From Cavenderia fasciculata (taxonomy: Eukaryota; Evosea; Eumycetozoa; Acytosteliales; Cavenderiaceae), in assembly GCF_000203815.1 (NCBI RefSeq), contig NW_004457624.1:682001-746000 (forward strand): a stretch of 64,000 bases of DNA, in the 5' to 3' direction. The stretch's first letter is position 1. Every line of letters starts with the position of its first letter. Under the pieces are notes generated by a model. The model made no database searches and had not been told where the DNA came from. It saw only the letters and a program-made list of their open reading frames with translations. This document shows, one piece after another, positions 1 through 11,727 of the stretch. The position numbers and the translations under genes are program-made.

Positions 1-1885
1 TTAACAGAGTTATAATGAAATATAATTATAACTATTGCAATAAGCACAGTACCCCTTTGTTTGGTTAATTTCTTGTTTTGTTGATAAATAAATTTGGTGA
101 TATACGAGTTTAATTTTTAAGTTGATGATGATGGAATGGATAAAGGGGGATTCTTCTTGTTTTTGGTGTTGTTGTGATAATTATTGTTGTTGTTGATGAC
201 TTTTTTTCTATTCTATACATGCACCAAAACTACTCTTAGTAGTGCCAAATGTGCATCATACAATATAGGCTACTACACTACTAATACCATTACCAAAGGA
301 GAAAGTGGAAGAGGTAAGAGAGAGAGGAAGAGGAGTGTGGGTTATGAATGTGTATATGTATTATTGGATAAACACAACACGCACCATGTGCATTACTCTT
401 TGATCAATCCGAGTATATATCCCAAATTGTGACATTTCCAATTCCAATCAAGCAACTCTTCTTTTCATCCACTCCAATAATATCGTTTGTTGTTGACGAT
501 CCATTAATCCGTCCGTCCGTCCATCCGTCCATCTGTCCATCCGTCCGTGATTCATTCTTGCAATTTGTTTCCACACACACACACATCCATCCGATGGACA
601 TGTTGTCATAAAATATTGAGGTGGCAGTCCCCCACAACAAGCCAAGTAAAAAGAAATTGGGAATATACTGTCGTTTCTACAACAGATATCTGACTGTCTT
701 GTATCACCATCATCGCTGACTATTTTGTTTATAATAGATATTTTTTATCGTCGTTTTAGTGTTATTGTTGTTGTTGTGTTTTGTGGGGGGTGGTGGATAT
801 TGGGTGAGAGGAGGGAGGATTGATTAAATCACGATGATGATGGGGTTGTGTTTAATGAATTTATATCTATCTATCTATCTTGTACTTGTTCTTAAAGTTG
901 GTGGAGGGGGTCGGTCTGGAAAGAAAGAAAGAAATACTGCTACTACTAAATATATTATTATTGTGCGCGCAAGTATGATGGTGCGTGGGTGGTATGGACT
1001 TAACCAAACCAACCAATCAATCAACCAACCAATTAATCAACCAACTATCTATTTATCTATTTATCCAACAACCTCTTAGAAATAGCGATGATAGTCAAAA
1101 AGGAAGGATCTAACCTTGTTGTTGTTGTTGTTGGATAGTGTCATTCATTCCAAGCAGGCGATTTGGACTGTCTTGATCGAATGGGGTAACATATATATAT
1201 AAATATATATATATAAATATATTAGCGTGCTCACATCAAGAGGATATGAGTCGGCTCGTCAATGATCATTAACGGTGTTTAACGAGAACAGCTGTGCACT
1301 ATACTATACTATAGCTACTTGTAGTAGTAGTAAAAGTAGTAGTAGTAGTAGTACTACTACAACAGTGCTCCCTTATTCTTATTATTATTATTCTTCTTCT
1401 TCTTCTTCTTCTAGAACGATCGTTGATTGGGTGATCAAGTTGTTTCAGTCAGTCTATCGATAATAACATCTCGTCTACCCATGTCTCTGAATTGTTCTAC
1501 TTTTACAGTAGCTGGGTTTGAGCTAACTTGTTTCATTATTGCTATTTATATACTGCTACTGCTGCTGTTGTTGTTGCTTGTTAATTATCGTCGATTAAAT
1601 TAATTTGATTATTAATTGCAACATTTTAATTTAAATAAAGTGTGTTGAAGTTCACCAGACTAGCAGCAAAGATATTAAATAATAATTTAAACAAATAAAT
1701 TAAATTAAATTGGTTGCGATTTGCAGTGCTGGCATCTTATGAGTCATCACATTATCCAATATTAAATATTTTGGGCTGGCTGGTTGGTTGGCTGCATCAT
1801 GCATGATCATCAACATGTTTGTTAACACCAACAACATTCAATTGAATGAATAGTATTAATAATAAACTGTCGCTGTAGTACAACG
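1..1885. other. Gene-free stretch with microsatellites
   Basis: No convincing coding region was found on either strand. The stretch holds simple repeats: a TCCG/TCCA array near 507-548, CTAT repeats near 868-880, an AACC/AATC array near 1006-1042, TA-rich runs near 1191-1222, and trinucleotide tracts near 1320-1412. The last few hundred bases are probably the promoter and 5' untranslated region of the gene that starts at 1886. The open frames here are short and translate to low-complexity Ser, Thr or Tyr runs. Confidence 0.7.
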
Positions 1886-4044
1886 ATGGATAGGTTTACA
1901 ATGATAACGGTAGTACTAACGATAGTGACACTACTTTGTAAACATTATTATATTCCGCTATCAACCAAATCAAATGCACAACAACAACAACAAACACTAC
2001 CTGATGATGAACGTATGTATCGTTGCACTTTAAGAAGAGTATAGATATATAGAGATGTTGTGCTATCTACGTATTGTTGCAATACTAAGACTTTGTATGA
2101 TTTATTTTTTTCTATATCTAGTTCAATCAGCTATTTTCCTCATTCAGTATGACTATCATCATTAGTGACACTACCAACTACTGCTACTAGAAATACAACG
2201 GTTGCTCTATTTACTAATCACTCTCTTTCTTTCTTCTCCTCACTTTTGGTCTTTATTTTAGACAATATGGATTACCAATACCACAGAATCTATCATTGTG
2301 CGACCAGCAACCAAAGTACTTTGGAGAAGCAAGATTTACTTGTTCCAACAACACATTTGATGGAAAATATCATATCGTTGAAATGTATGTATGATATTAT
2401 AAAAGAAAAGAGAAAAGAAACTGTTGATCTCTGTTCTCTTTCCCAGTTTCATGAGAAAAGAACAGTTGATCTTTGCTGTCACTCACAATCCTCTCTTTTG
2501 GATTAGATATAACTAACTAAACTTTCTTTATTTACTCTTTCTCTTTCTCTCTCAATTAATTGTACAGTTATACAAGTGCGTTCTATAGTTTTACTTATGG
2601 TGGCAGTCCATCATCCACTATGACATCGTTGACAATGCCTGCTTTGAAAAGTATCAAGTTATCGAGTAAAGATATTTCCAATCGGACAATCAATATCCTA
2701 GAGATGCTCAAATCCGTTAAAAGTTTGGATACAATTGACTTGTCCCATTCTCCATTTGGCCTCAATGATACATCGATCAGCTACCTTCCAAGCGATTTTA
2801 ATAACTTTCCTCATCTCACCACTTTTAGATTAGCGCTCCGTACTCCATTAAAAGTACCTCACAACTTTCTAAACAACTCTGCCAAACTTTTGGAAATCAA
2901 TTTTGAATTTCCAGTTTCATCTATTACAATTGATGATTCTCTCTACTTTCCTTCACTCAATGAGTATACATTTCAATCTAATTGTACCTATGGATCACAT
3001 CATATCAATCTAACATCTAAATCATTCCCAGAGCTTGAAAGTTTGTAAGTTTTAATTCCAAATATTCTGTCCTGTCACTAATCATCCGTCATCATCATCA
3101 TCCATCATTCTTAGTACTGTTTCGATTATTCCAGAAACAAAATCAAATACAACCGTATACTATCATCTAGATACCACCAACATACCAACAACATTGTAAG
3201 TACTTGAATTATAATAATATATATTGATTTATTTATTGTGCTTTATTAATAATATATAGACTTTGCAAAGATCCCTCTTACTCCATCCATGCACAGGCTC
3301 AGTGTCATTTCAGAATAGGATATCCATCCAATATAGGAATATTGTAAGATTAATAGAGATTAATTGATCAAACAAACTATATTATAGTTTATAATATTGA
3401 CTGTTGACTTTAATACCATATAAATAGGGCTATCACTGGACGTCAGTCGACATTACTTCCATCGCCTAGTTCCAGTAATATTTCATTGTATTCGAACCTC
3501 GAGAGTTTAGAGATGACCGAAATGGGACTTACAGAGTTTTCATTCAATCAGATTCCTCCACTATTGTCAAAACTGTATGGATCACTTATTATTATTTATT
3601 TATTATTTATTATTATTTATTCTAATATTATTTTCTTTTTCTTTTTTTAAAAGTGATTTGAAGTGGAATAACATACAGAATTTCTCTTTAAACTCGCCAG
3701 ATACTTTAAAGGAATTTAGTATTAGGAATAACGCCAACTTTAGTGGTCCCATTACTGAATCATACTGTGGATTATTAGTGTTGCACATCGACGACACTTT
3801 AGTTAAATCACTTCCAGATTGTCTCTGGTGTTACCATAGGAAACTAACATCAGTGCTTCCAGTGGAAATATTTAACCACCCATATCTATCGACAGATTTA
3901 GACGAACCTCTCATTAGTAAGTGGATTAGCTGTCCCACTTACTATTATCTACGTTTGATTATAAATATTTTTGCTCAACTGATTCTGTTTGTGGTATGCT
4001 TCATCTTTATTTTACTAGGATTGGTAACAACCACATCAACCTAC

Positions 4045-4083
<39 letters not shown>

Positions 4084-5041
4084 CAATTAATTAATTAATT
4101 TAATAGTAATTCATTTTATAATAATTGTTCAAAACGTATGTAATGATGTAGTTGAATTAAATTAAATAATTAAATTTATTTTTACGTATTTCTAGATATC
4201 AACACAACGATCACACCAAATACAACTGATCCAACAGTATCATTTGATATTGAAGGACTTGATTTTCTATTTGAAATATTGGAAGTGGACTATTATCAAC
4301 TATCAATTGAATACTACTTCATCATCCTCCTCCCCATCATTCAACAACAATACATACCAACCAGCAAAAGTACATTCAACAATATCATTCTCAACACTTG
4401 CAAGAACAGTTGAATTTGGAGGAAAACAACTATTGATCAATGCCAATTCTATCAAACTAGAGGTCAATATCAGCAAGTGGGAATACTCATCAAACCTATC
4501 AACACTTCGAGTTGTATTCAAAACATTGATCAACAACAACCAATCTATCCAATATGATTGTATCGACAAAGATATCTCAACATTTAGTTATGATTCATTG
4601 TCATCGTTGCAATATCTCACAGTAGTCAAAGATGGTATTCAATTCAACGGTCGATTCATTGATGTTGCATTGTCTGATGGAAGACCAACCTATTCACCAA
4701 CTCAACTCATATCATCAACACCAATCAATGATGAACAATCAATTGTCAAGATTGGAATTGTATTTCCACAATGTCAAGAGTGTATACTAGATCCAGATTT
4801 CAGTGCATTGATTGTTGACACTACCAACAATTGTGAAAGTGAAGATTCTGACTCCAAATGGAAGATGATTACTGGAATAGTTGTTGGAGTAGTTGGAGCT
4901 GTAGTTCTATCAATCTTTACCATTTATGGTATCAAGAGATTTAAAAGACACATGATCCTAAATCATAAATCAATTGCCATGTCTAAAATCTCAGCAAACA
5001 AAACAACAAATAAACAAATAAATAAACAAATAAATAAATAA
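1886..5041 (+). CDS. ComC-like type I membrane protein, 9 exons, one frame problem
   Basis: Exons by splice signals and frame: 1886-2012, 2122-2146, 2262-2384, 2568-3044, 3115-3195, 3260-3343, 3428-3574, 3654-3916, 4196-5041. The start is chosen because ATG 1886 opens a hydrophobic signal peptide (MDRFTMITVVLTIVTLL). The ectodomain of about 440 residues has Leu/Ser-rich repeat-like segments such as LDTIDLS and LKEFSIRNNA, and several N-glycosylation sites. The last exon carries a ComC-like domain (RTVEFGGKQ, SIKLEVNISKWEY, ILDPDFSALI), then one membrane helix (ITGIVVGVVGAVVLSIF) and a short basic tail. The exons sum to one base too many, so either the last exon has a one-base shift near 4284 or a 49-base intron (4237-4285) is removed. 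Proteins of this kind are surface adhesion or signalling molecules in dictyostelids; the role here is inferred. It shares the ComC-type domain with the large receptor at 46848-53078. Confidence 0.75.
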
Positions 5042-5343
5042 ATATATGTTCAAAGAAATATGAAACAAAAATAGCTTTGCACCAGTTTTGATAGGTTTAG
5101 TGTTTCTGATTAAGCCGAGTTAGGGTGGTTCAAAGACTGAACCCTCCCTCTCCCTTTCATGAAAAACACAACCCCCGTTCTTCATTTGTTTGGTAGTGTG
5201 GGTTCGATCATTATTATTATTATTATTTTATTTATTTACAACAAGATGTGATAGTAGTACCTACCTTTGAAATGCACTTATACACTTATTATTATCATTA
5301 TTATTTAGTTAACTTATAGTTGTTAGTTACTATAGTTATAAAA

Positions 5344-6741
5344 ATGGTTAAAATTAATCAATCAATCTCTATTTATATATTCATACTTTTAAATTTATCT
5401 TGTTTGTTGTTTGTAGCTGTTGCAACTACTACTCCTGTTCATTTAAACAGTGAGTTTGAAAATATAAACATCAACAATAATAATAATAATAATAATAATG
5501 ATAATAATAATTTCTACTATACCTATGATAACTATGTAACAACACAATATAAATCAAATACACATCCATTAAAATTAAAATCAAATAGTGATCGATCATC
5601 ATCTTCATCATCTTCATCAAAAAAAGATAAACCTACAACTGGTAGTAGTAGTGATGACGATGATGTAGCAATATTTAAAATCGTTCAAATTACAGACACT
5701 CATTTTGGAGAAGGTGAGGGAACAGATTGGGGTCCCGAACAAGATGCAAACAGCACTCGTGTCATGGAGACGATCTTGGCGTTGGAGCAACCAGACTTGG
5801 TCGTGTTTACGGGTGATCTGATCACTGGAAACAATATCATCAACAATAGTACAGACTATTGGAAGATGGCGGTTGGCGTAGCCATGAAAATGGGTATCCC
5901 ATGGGCAACCGTATTTGGTAACCACGATGATTTGGCGTCGGGTGTCAATGGAACCAAGTTTGATCTCTTAGAGTACGACATTTCACTTGGAAGTTACAGT
6001 CAATTCGGTCCAAACAATATTCCAGGTGTCAGTAACTACTACATTCCAATCTATGATAAATGGACAAACGATATTGAAGTTGTATTATGGATGTTTGATT
6101 CTGGTGATGGTGAATGTCCACGTTTTCCAAAGGAAGAAAAAGAAAAAGAAAAGAAACCAAATCAAAATCAACAAGAAAAAGAAAAGGTTGAATGGATGGA
6201 TCCATCAAGAATAACATCATCTTCATCATCTGATAATGTACCATACTTGTGTAATTTTTATATTACTGGTAATCAAGTACTGTGGTATTACCAAACGGCA
6301 AAGGAGTTGTATGCAGGTGCTGACAATTTGCCATTGGCATTTGCCTATTTCCACGTACCAATTAGACAATACATGTGGGTATGGAATCAACAAACTTGCT
6401 ATGGTAGTAACAATGATTCTGTCGCTTGTCAGGCTGTCGATGGTGGACTATACTATGCATTTGAATCAATTGGTGATGTAAAGATGGTATCGGTAGGTCA
6501 CAACCACGGTAACGACTATTGTGGTCTGTTTGGATCGGTCGAGTTGTGCTATGGTCGTCACAGTGGTTATGGAGGATATGGAACTTGGGAACGTGGAGCT
6601 CGTGTCATTCAAGTGACAAAACAAAAAGGTGGTCCCATCTCTTATGACACTTGGTTGACATTTGAAACTGGTGAACGTCTCTACCATCAACCTCCTCATC
6701 ATCCAGACCCATCTCATCCTCAACAATCTTGTACTTCTTAA
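5344..6741 (+). CDS. Secreted calcineurin-like metallophosphoesterase (purple acid phosphatase type)
   Basis: Single exon, 465 residues. ATG 5344 is preferred over upstream non-ATG codons because of its AAAATGG context and because it opens a signal peptide (INQSISIYIFILLNLSCLL). An Asn and Ser low-complexity linker follows. The catalytic domain carries the metallophosphoesterase motifs in order: QITDTHFG (about residue 116), FTGDLITGN (about 155), GNHDD (about 192), FHVP (about 336) and GHNHG (about 386). These supply the metal ligands D-x-H, GD, GNHD and GHxH. A Lys/Glu-rich loop at about residues 258-285 interrupts the domain and is probably a surface insertion. Likely secreted or lysosomal phosphomonoesterase; the substrate is unknown. 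It resembles the plant and dictyostelid probable inactive purple acid phosphatase 28/29 group, although all metal-ligand motifs are present here. Confidence 0.88.
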   Translation: MVKINQSISIYIFILLNLSCLLFVAVATTTPVHLNSEFENININNNNNNNNNDNNNFYYTYDNYVTTQYKSNTHPLKLKSNSDRSSSSSSSSKKDKPTTGSSSDDDDVAIFKIVQITDTHFGEGEGTDWGPEQDANSTRVMETILALEQPDLVVFTGDLITGNNIINNSTDYWKMAVGVAMKMGIPWATVFGNHDDLASGVNGTKFDLLEYDISLGSYSQFGPNNIPGVSNYYIPIYDKWTNDIEVVLWMFDSGDGECPRFPKEEKEKEKKPNQNQQEKEKVEWMDPSRITSSSSSDNVPYLCNFYITGNQVLWYYQTAKELYAGADNLPLAFAYFHVPIRQYMWVWNQQTCYGSNNDSVACQAVDGGLYYAFESIGDVKMVSVGHNHGNDYCGLFGSVELCYGRHSGYGGYGTWERGARVIQVTKQKGGPISYDTWLTFETGERLYHQPPHHPDPSHPQQSCTS

Positions 6742-6828
6742 AAAAGAGAAAGGAAAAGTGGAAATAAACTAAATAAATTTATTTGTGTGTACATTTTATT
6801 TTAAACATTCTAGTCTTTTATTTTACAA

Positions 6829-9288
6829 CTACACTACACCACAAATAAAACATTTACATTTTAATTTTTTTAGAGTAGTTGATTTTTTGATTGGTGTTGG
6901 GAATCTAAGATGTTTTGGGTCATTACAATATTGACCATAGCGTTGATAAAATGTATGGTATGTACGATGATTAACGATAGTTTCATTGACTACTAGTAGA
7001 TTAGAGTCTATTAAATACTCTAATAGTGGGAGTTTGCATCCATAGAATGTCTCGTACTCTTCCAAGAATATATTATTTAGATTCTTCCAATTGACGCAAT
7101 ACGGCATGGCAGCTGTAAATTTCTGACAAAGATACTTGAATACTGACAATGAACCATAGAAAAAGGCAGTTTTGACCATTCTTCTAAACATGTTTGTTGT
7201 CAATGAATGACCACTTCCTTCCAAATGAGCCAATAATAGTTTAAATCCTTGTAAACTATCGTTTTTCACAAAACGGTACATACAACTGGTAAATAATACC
7301 CTGGCTTTGGGAAGATCTTTTTGATGGTCGATATAGAGTTGAATGACCTCTGGATAATCACTTAGAATCAAACCATATGCTCCATATGCAGTGTAGCTTC
7401 TTGGAGTAATGTATTGAGTGTACAGAGGATACACGAATCGAGTCATCTTGTATTGAACACCAAAATCAGTCGACAATGTAAATTGTAATTTGGATTGATT
7501 GGGATTTGAGGACTCTTGATTATTCAAAAGTTGATCAAAATAAACTAATTTTTGTTTTCCATCCAAAATACTTAGACGTAGATATTTATATTTGTTGGAG
7601 TAGGTGTTGTAGAGTTGGTATAGTTGATCAAACACATTCTCGTCGGTAGTACTAGCTGAGATGGTGAGAGCTTTTTCAATTAAATCAGACTGAATATTTT
7701 TGTCTGTTGTAAGAGACAAATGCTCTCTGAGAACAATCAGATCATCCATAGTCTTGATATTGGGTGTGTTTCCAAATAGATATTGTACCATTTCTGGACT
7801 ACTAAAGATAGATAGAATGGATTGAATTGCCGAGAGTTGGGAGTGACTGGCATAGTAACTCCTGGTGGAAAGGTAATAGACATGATGATTTAGATATTTT
7901 TCAATGGCAGCTTTGCGGAGACTAGGGTATTTGACAACAATCGTTTCCAAACAGTCTACTATACCGTGGATAAGAGGAACGCATTTTTTGGCAAATAGGA
8001 GTGATGGATCATCACCGCGTGCAATGGTATCGTCGAGCAGCACCTCGAGTGATGCAGGTGAGGTAAACTGGTACTTGGATATAGCTACATCCCTCATTTT
8101 AGGATGCCCGAGTAGATAGTGGAGTATATCAAAGTCGCGTGTATATGGTTGCGTCGTAAGACTTTGGGGAGTCTCTGATACTAAAAAGTCTTTGATTTGA
8201 TCGAGTGTTCCACAGTTGAGAATCGTGTCATAGAGAGGCATTGTCTTGTCAGCACAAAGAAACAAGTATTGCAACACCTCTTTTATATTCCATCCGATGA
8301 TTTGTTCCAACACTATACGTTGACTTTGAATCGATGTTTCAAAGACAAACAATTTGAGTAATGTGATTAGCTTGTCACGGTCGTTGCGATGGTGGTCTCC
8401 TAGCAAAACATTATACTCTGCAATACACTTTGTGAGGTATGGAGAGTGGTGTGCAAGGTCAAACATAATCTCGGTCACTCTTTGCCAAAGCTGATCTCTA
8501 TGTTGTGGGTCTAACATGCTCCACACCCCTCCAAACGGTGATATAAACTTGACCAGATTCTTTTGAAGAAATAGATCGATGACACCTTTGTTTCCACTGA
8601 CCAACATGACACCTTGTGCGGATTGGAATAACGAGTAGAATAGTTTGTTTGGTATATGATGGTACAAGTATCCAATAGCATCATCTTGAGATATCTCTGT
8701 TTCATATGACTCTCGAACCAGAAATTCCTTTTCAATGAGTTCGTCAGCTGCTGATTTATTGTCCAATCGAATCAAGCCAGTCTTTGGATTGGTCAGTTCT
8801 TTCAGCAACTCGATATTGTTGTGTATGAGGATATGTTCAAGTGTGTTTGAATTGAGTACCACCAACTTGTTCTGGCAACCTTTTAACACATAATCTACAA
8901 TCTTGCACAACTCTTCTCTCTGTGTCTTGTCCTTTTGGCTAGAGCTTGCTTCCATCAATGAATCAAATGATGTCTGTCCAAAGAATCGTAATGATTTCAA
9001 AGGAAAGCATTCTTGGAATAGTTGGAGGTTACCAATAGCAGCCATCTGCTGCTTGCCAAACGAGTGTATATAGTATGTCAGAGGTTCACCACGTTTCACT
9101 TTATACCTAAGTAACTCTATATACCCATTACTTATAAGAAATGATAATGAATTGATTTCACCATACTTTCTACCTCTTTTATTATGACTGATTGCTGTAA
9201 CACTACCAATCCAACCAACTATCTGAACAAGTAAATACTTGTTTCTAAATACACTACTAATTATATTATTATAATTGTCTTGTTCCAT
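6829..9288 (-). CDS. Dictyostelid-type 819-residue protein, ankyrin-like helical repeats
   Basis: Single uninterrupted exon of 819 residues; ATG 9288 is the first in-frame Met. I recognise no catalytic motif. The N-terminal segment (SVFRNKYLLVQIVGWIGSV, then SFLISNGYIELLRYKVKRG) has the look of a large dictyostelid family that starts with an F-box-like helix and continues with degenerate ankyrin-like repeats. Recurrent helical pieces fit this, for example YLFLCADKTMPLYDTILNCG and SLSVFKYLCQKF. The C-terminus is basic and ends with a CKCFICG cluster. Its 3' end faces the 3' end of the phosphoesterase gene with under 100 bases between them. Function unknown; a scaffold or ubiquitin-ligase adaptor role would be a guess. 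Confidence 0.8.
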   Translation of the reverse strand: MEQDNYNNIISSVFRNKYLLVQIVGWIGSVTAISHNKRGRKYGEINSLSFLISNGYIELLRYKVKRGEPLTYYIHSFGKQQMAAIGNLQLFQECFPLKSLRFFGQTSFDSLMEASSSQKDKTQREELCKIVDYVLKGCQNKLVVLNSNTLEHILIHNNIELLKELTNPKTGLIRLDNKSAADELIEKEFLVRESYETEISQDDAIGYLYHHIPNKLFYSLFQSAQGVMLVSGNKGVIDLFLQKNLVKFISPFGGVWSMLDPQHRDQLWQRVTEIMFDLAHHSPYLTKCIAEYNVLLGDHHRNDRDKLITLLKLFVFETSIQSQRIVLEQIIGWNIKEVLQYLFLCADKTMPLYDTILNCGTLDQIKDFLVSETPQSLTTQPYTRDFDILHYLLGHPKMRDVAISKYQFTSPASLEVLLDDTIARGDDPSLLFAKKCVPLIHGIVDCLETIVVKYPSLRKAAIEKYLNHHVYYLSTRSYYASHSQLSAIQSILSIFSSPEMVQYLFGNTPNIKTMDDLIVLREHLSLTTDKNIQSDLIEKALTISASTTDENVFDQLYQLYNTYSNKYKYLRLSILDGKQKLVYFDQLLNNQESSNPNQSKLQFTLSTDFGVQYKMTRFVYPLYTQYITPRSYTAYGAYGLILSDYPEVIQLYIDHQKDLPKARVLFTSCMYRFVKNDSLQGFKLLLAHLEGSGHSLTTNMFRRMVKTAFFYGSLSVFKYLCQKFTAAMPYCVNWKNLNNIFLEEYETFYGCKLPLLEYLIDSNLLVVNETIVNHRTYHTFYQRYGQYCNDPKHLRFPTPIKKSTTLKKLKCKCFICGVV

Positions 9289-9645
9289 TTGTACTAATCA
9301 ATAAAAATACAAAAGATGATCATCATCATTGCGTTGAACGAAAATAAGAGACAAAGAAGAAGAAGAAAGAATAATCAAAAAAGAAAAGAAATATCTTGTT
9401 AAATTTTTAGTTATATATATCTACTTTTGTTCCGAAGTTCAAATGAAGAAAATAAAATTTGAATTTGAATGACCCCACCCTTTTCCGTTAGATGTTTGTG
9501 TATATGAGCGACAGATAGAGCCATCAAGATAGATAGCGTATAGATAATCATTATTAATAGTACAAATATATGATATAAGAGATCACAACAACAAACATTC
9601 AATCAATAGTGACACAACTTTTAAAAGAGAAGACGACTCGTTTAA
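9289..9645. promoter_or_regulatory. Divergent intergenic region
   Basis: A 357-base AT-rich gap between two genes that start outward, the 819-residue gene on the minus strand and the CXC gene on the plus strand, so it should contain both promoters. It has a purine-rich run near 9345-9390 and a TATA-like ATATATAT run at 9413-9420. No specific factor site can be assigned. Confidence 0.5.
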
Positions 9646-11615
9646 ATGGAAGGAATCGATCAACATATGCAGCAGCAACAAGAACAGCTACAACAACAGC
9701 TACAGCAGCAACAACAACAACTTGATATAGAGCAACATGGTGTTGTTGGTGATGAATCGATAATAATGGATAGTGGTCAACCACACCTCCTCCCTCAGCT
9801 CATCCCCGACCTTACAGTCCAAACAAATATAGTAGACACGAGCATGGAGCAACACGACGACCTATCTCTCGACTCTTCGATCAACATGAGTAGTGAAGCT
9901 CCAATGATATTGGATCAGTTATCTTCAAACAGATATAATCTAGATCAACAACAACAACAACAACAACAACAGCAACATCAAATGATAAACAATATTGTTA
10001 AATCTACAACACCGTCTGTCAATAATAATAGTAATAGTAATGGTATTAGTCATCATCAACAACAACATAATAATAATAATAATAATAATATAAATAGTAC
10101 GAGTTATACAATTAGAGGAGCACATGCAACTCCTTCTTTAAACAACCTACCACTTATCATAAAGGGTAAAGATGCAACACCGTCAACGACAACAACTATT
10201 CTTGGCAATGGATTTATGAATCCCTCTATCACATCGTCGCTCAACCAAATGATCAATACTCAAAATACAACTCCGACCACACTATCTCCGTATTATTCGT
10301 CTGCGCAGCAGTTGACGGGTCAGATGAATCCAACAAATGGGTTTGTCGTTCCATCAGCTCTTCCTCCCTCTACTTCTTCACCTGTCCTCACCTCTGTTTC
10401 GACACCATCATCCAATATTCCACCACCACCACCACCATCTCTACCAATATCTACATCAACTGTTGGTGGAAAACGAACATCATCTACAACGCCTTCACCG
10501 TCATCATCTCGGTCTGGAACGCCACCACCAAGTTCACCTGCTTTGACTTCAACCACATCAACAACTACCAATAATAATAATATTAATAATAATAATACCG
10601 TCCTAAATTCTGACGGAGCTTCCCAACAACAACAACCAATAATACCAACACCAGTGGTGCCACCACGAAAAGGATGTCATTGTAAGAATTCTAAATGTTT
10701 AAAGTTGTATTGTGAATGTTTTGCCAACAAGTTGTTGTGTAATGGATGTCATTGTTTTGGATGTCACAACAATGATGCCAATATTGAAGTGGTACAACGA
10801 TCACGATCAAATATACTCGAAAGAAATCCAGAAGCTTTTAATCCAAAATTTAAACAAAAAGAGGTATGCAAAAACTCAATCAATATCAATTTAGGACCAT
10901 CCTTTTATTAAAACTCATATTTATTTTATATTTTAGGAAACAAAACAACATAAACATACAAAAGGATGTCATTGTAGAAAGAGTGAATGTTTAAAAAAAT
11001 ATTGTGAATGTTTCCAAGCTGGAATTCCATGTGGAGAACATTGCAAATGTATAGACTGTAGAAACACAGGAGAAGATATAAAAGAAAGATCAAAACCAAA
11101 AGAACAACCATTAAAAAAAGTAAAAATTGTAATGTATCAAAAAATAGAAAAAAGAAAAAAGAAAAAAGAAAATAACTAATCCATGTTTATTTAATTATTT
11201 ATATGTTGGATTATATTTGTAGGAAGAAAGAAAACCAACAGCAACAGCAATTGCAATACCAATAACAAAACCAGCATCATCTATTATTGCACCAGTCATT
11301 GGTGATGGTGCTACCAATTTAACAGATATAATTAAATCCTACACTTCATTGGATAAAATGGCGCAATATTGTATATATGATATATTATCAACTGTAAAGG
11401 ATCATCCAGAAGTAATGCAAACAAAACAACAAATATCTTTACAATGTGATGAAGATTTAGGTTTTCAAACTGAACAACAACAAAATAATAATCATGAAAA
11501 TAATAATAATAATCATATAGCAGATGAATTTAAAGAAACATTTATACAGGCTGAATTTAAATTATTATCAAGATTATCAAACTTTTTAAAAGAAATGATA
11601 GATCATACTCCTTGA
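9646..11615 (+). CDS. LIN54/tesmin-type CXC (CRC) domain DNA-binding protein
   Basis: Three exons, 9646-10863, 10937-11128 and 11223-11615, give 600 residues in frame. The first 340 residues are Gln-, Asn-, Ser- and Pro-rich. They are followed by two cysteine-rich CXC motifs: [19 protein letters not shown] (about residue 342) and [19 protein letters not shown] (about residue 415). Between them lies the typical linker containing [10 protein letters not shown]. The Tyr in each LKxYCECF motif is the residue that contacts the CHR element in LIN54. In other eukaryotes LIN54 is the DNA-binding subunit of the DREAM/MuvB complex that controls cell-cycle genes, and plant TSO1 is a relative. The last exon is a predicted helical tail ([19 protein letters not shown]) resembling the MuvB-interacting C-terminus. 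If the intron at 11129 is retained, the protein stops after the second CXC motif. Confidence 0.9.
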
Positions 11616-11727
11616 TTTAATAAATAATAAATCATAAATCGACATCAATTTATTTATATAGTATAGGATAAAAATATTTATATTATTTATTAAAATTTGT
11701 TAATGATTTGATTTGATTTTTATTTAT

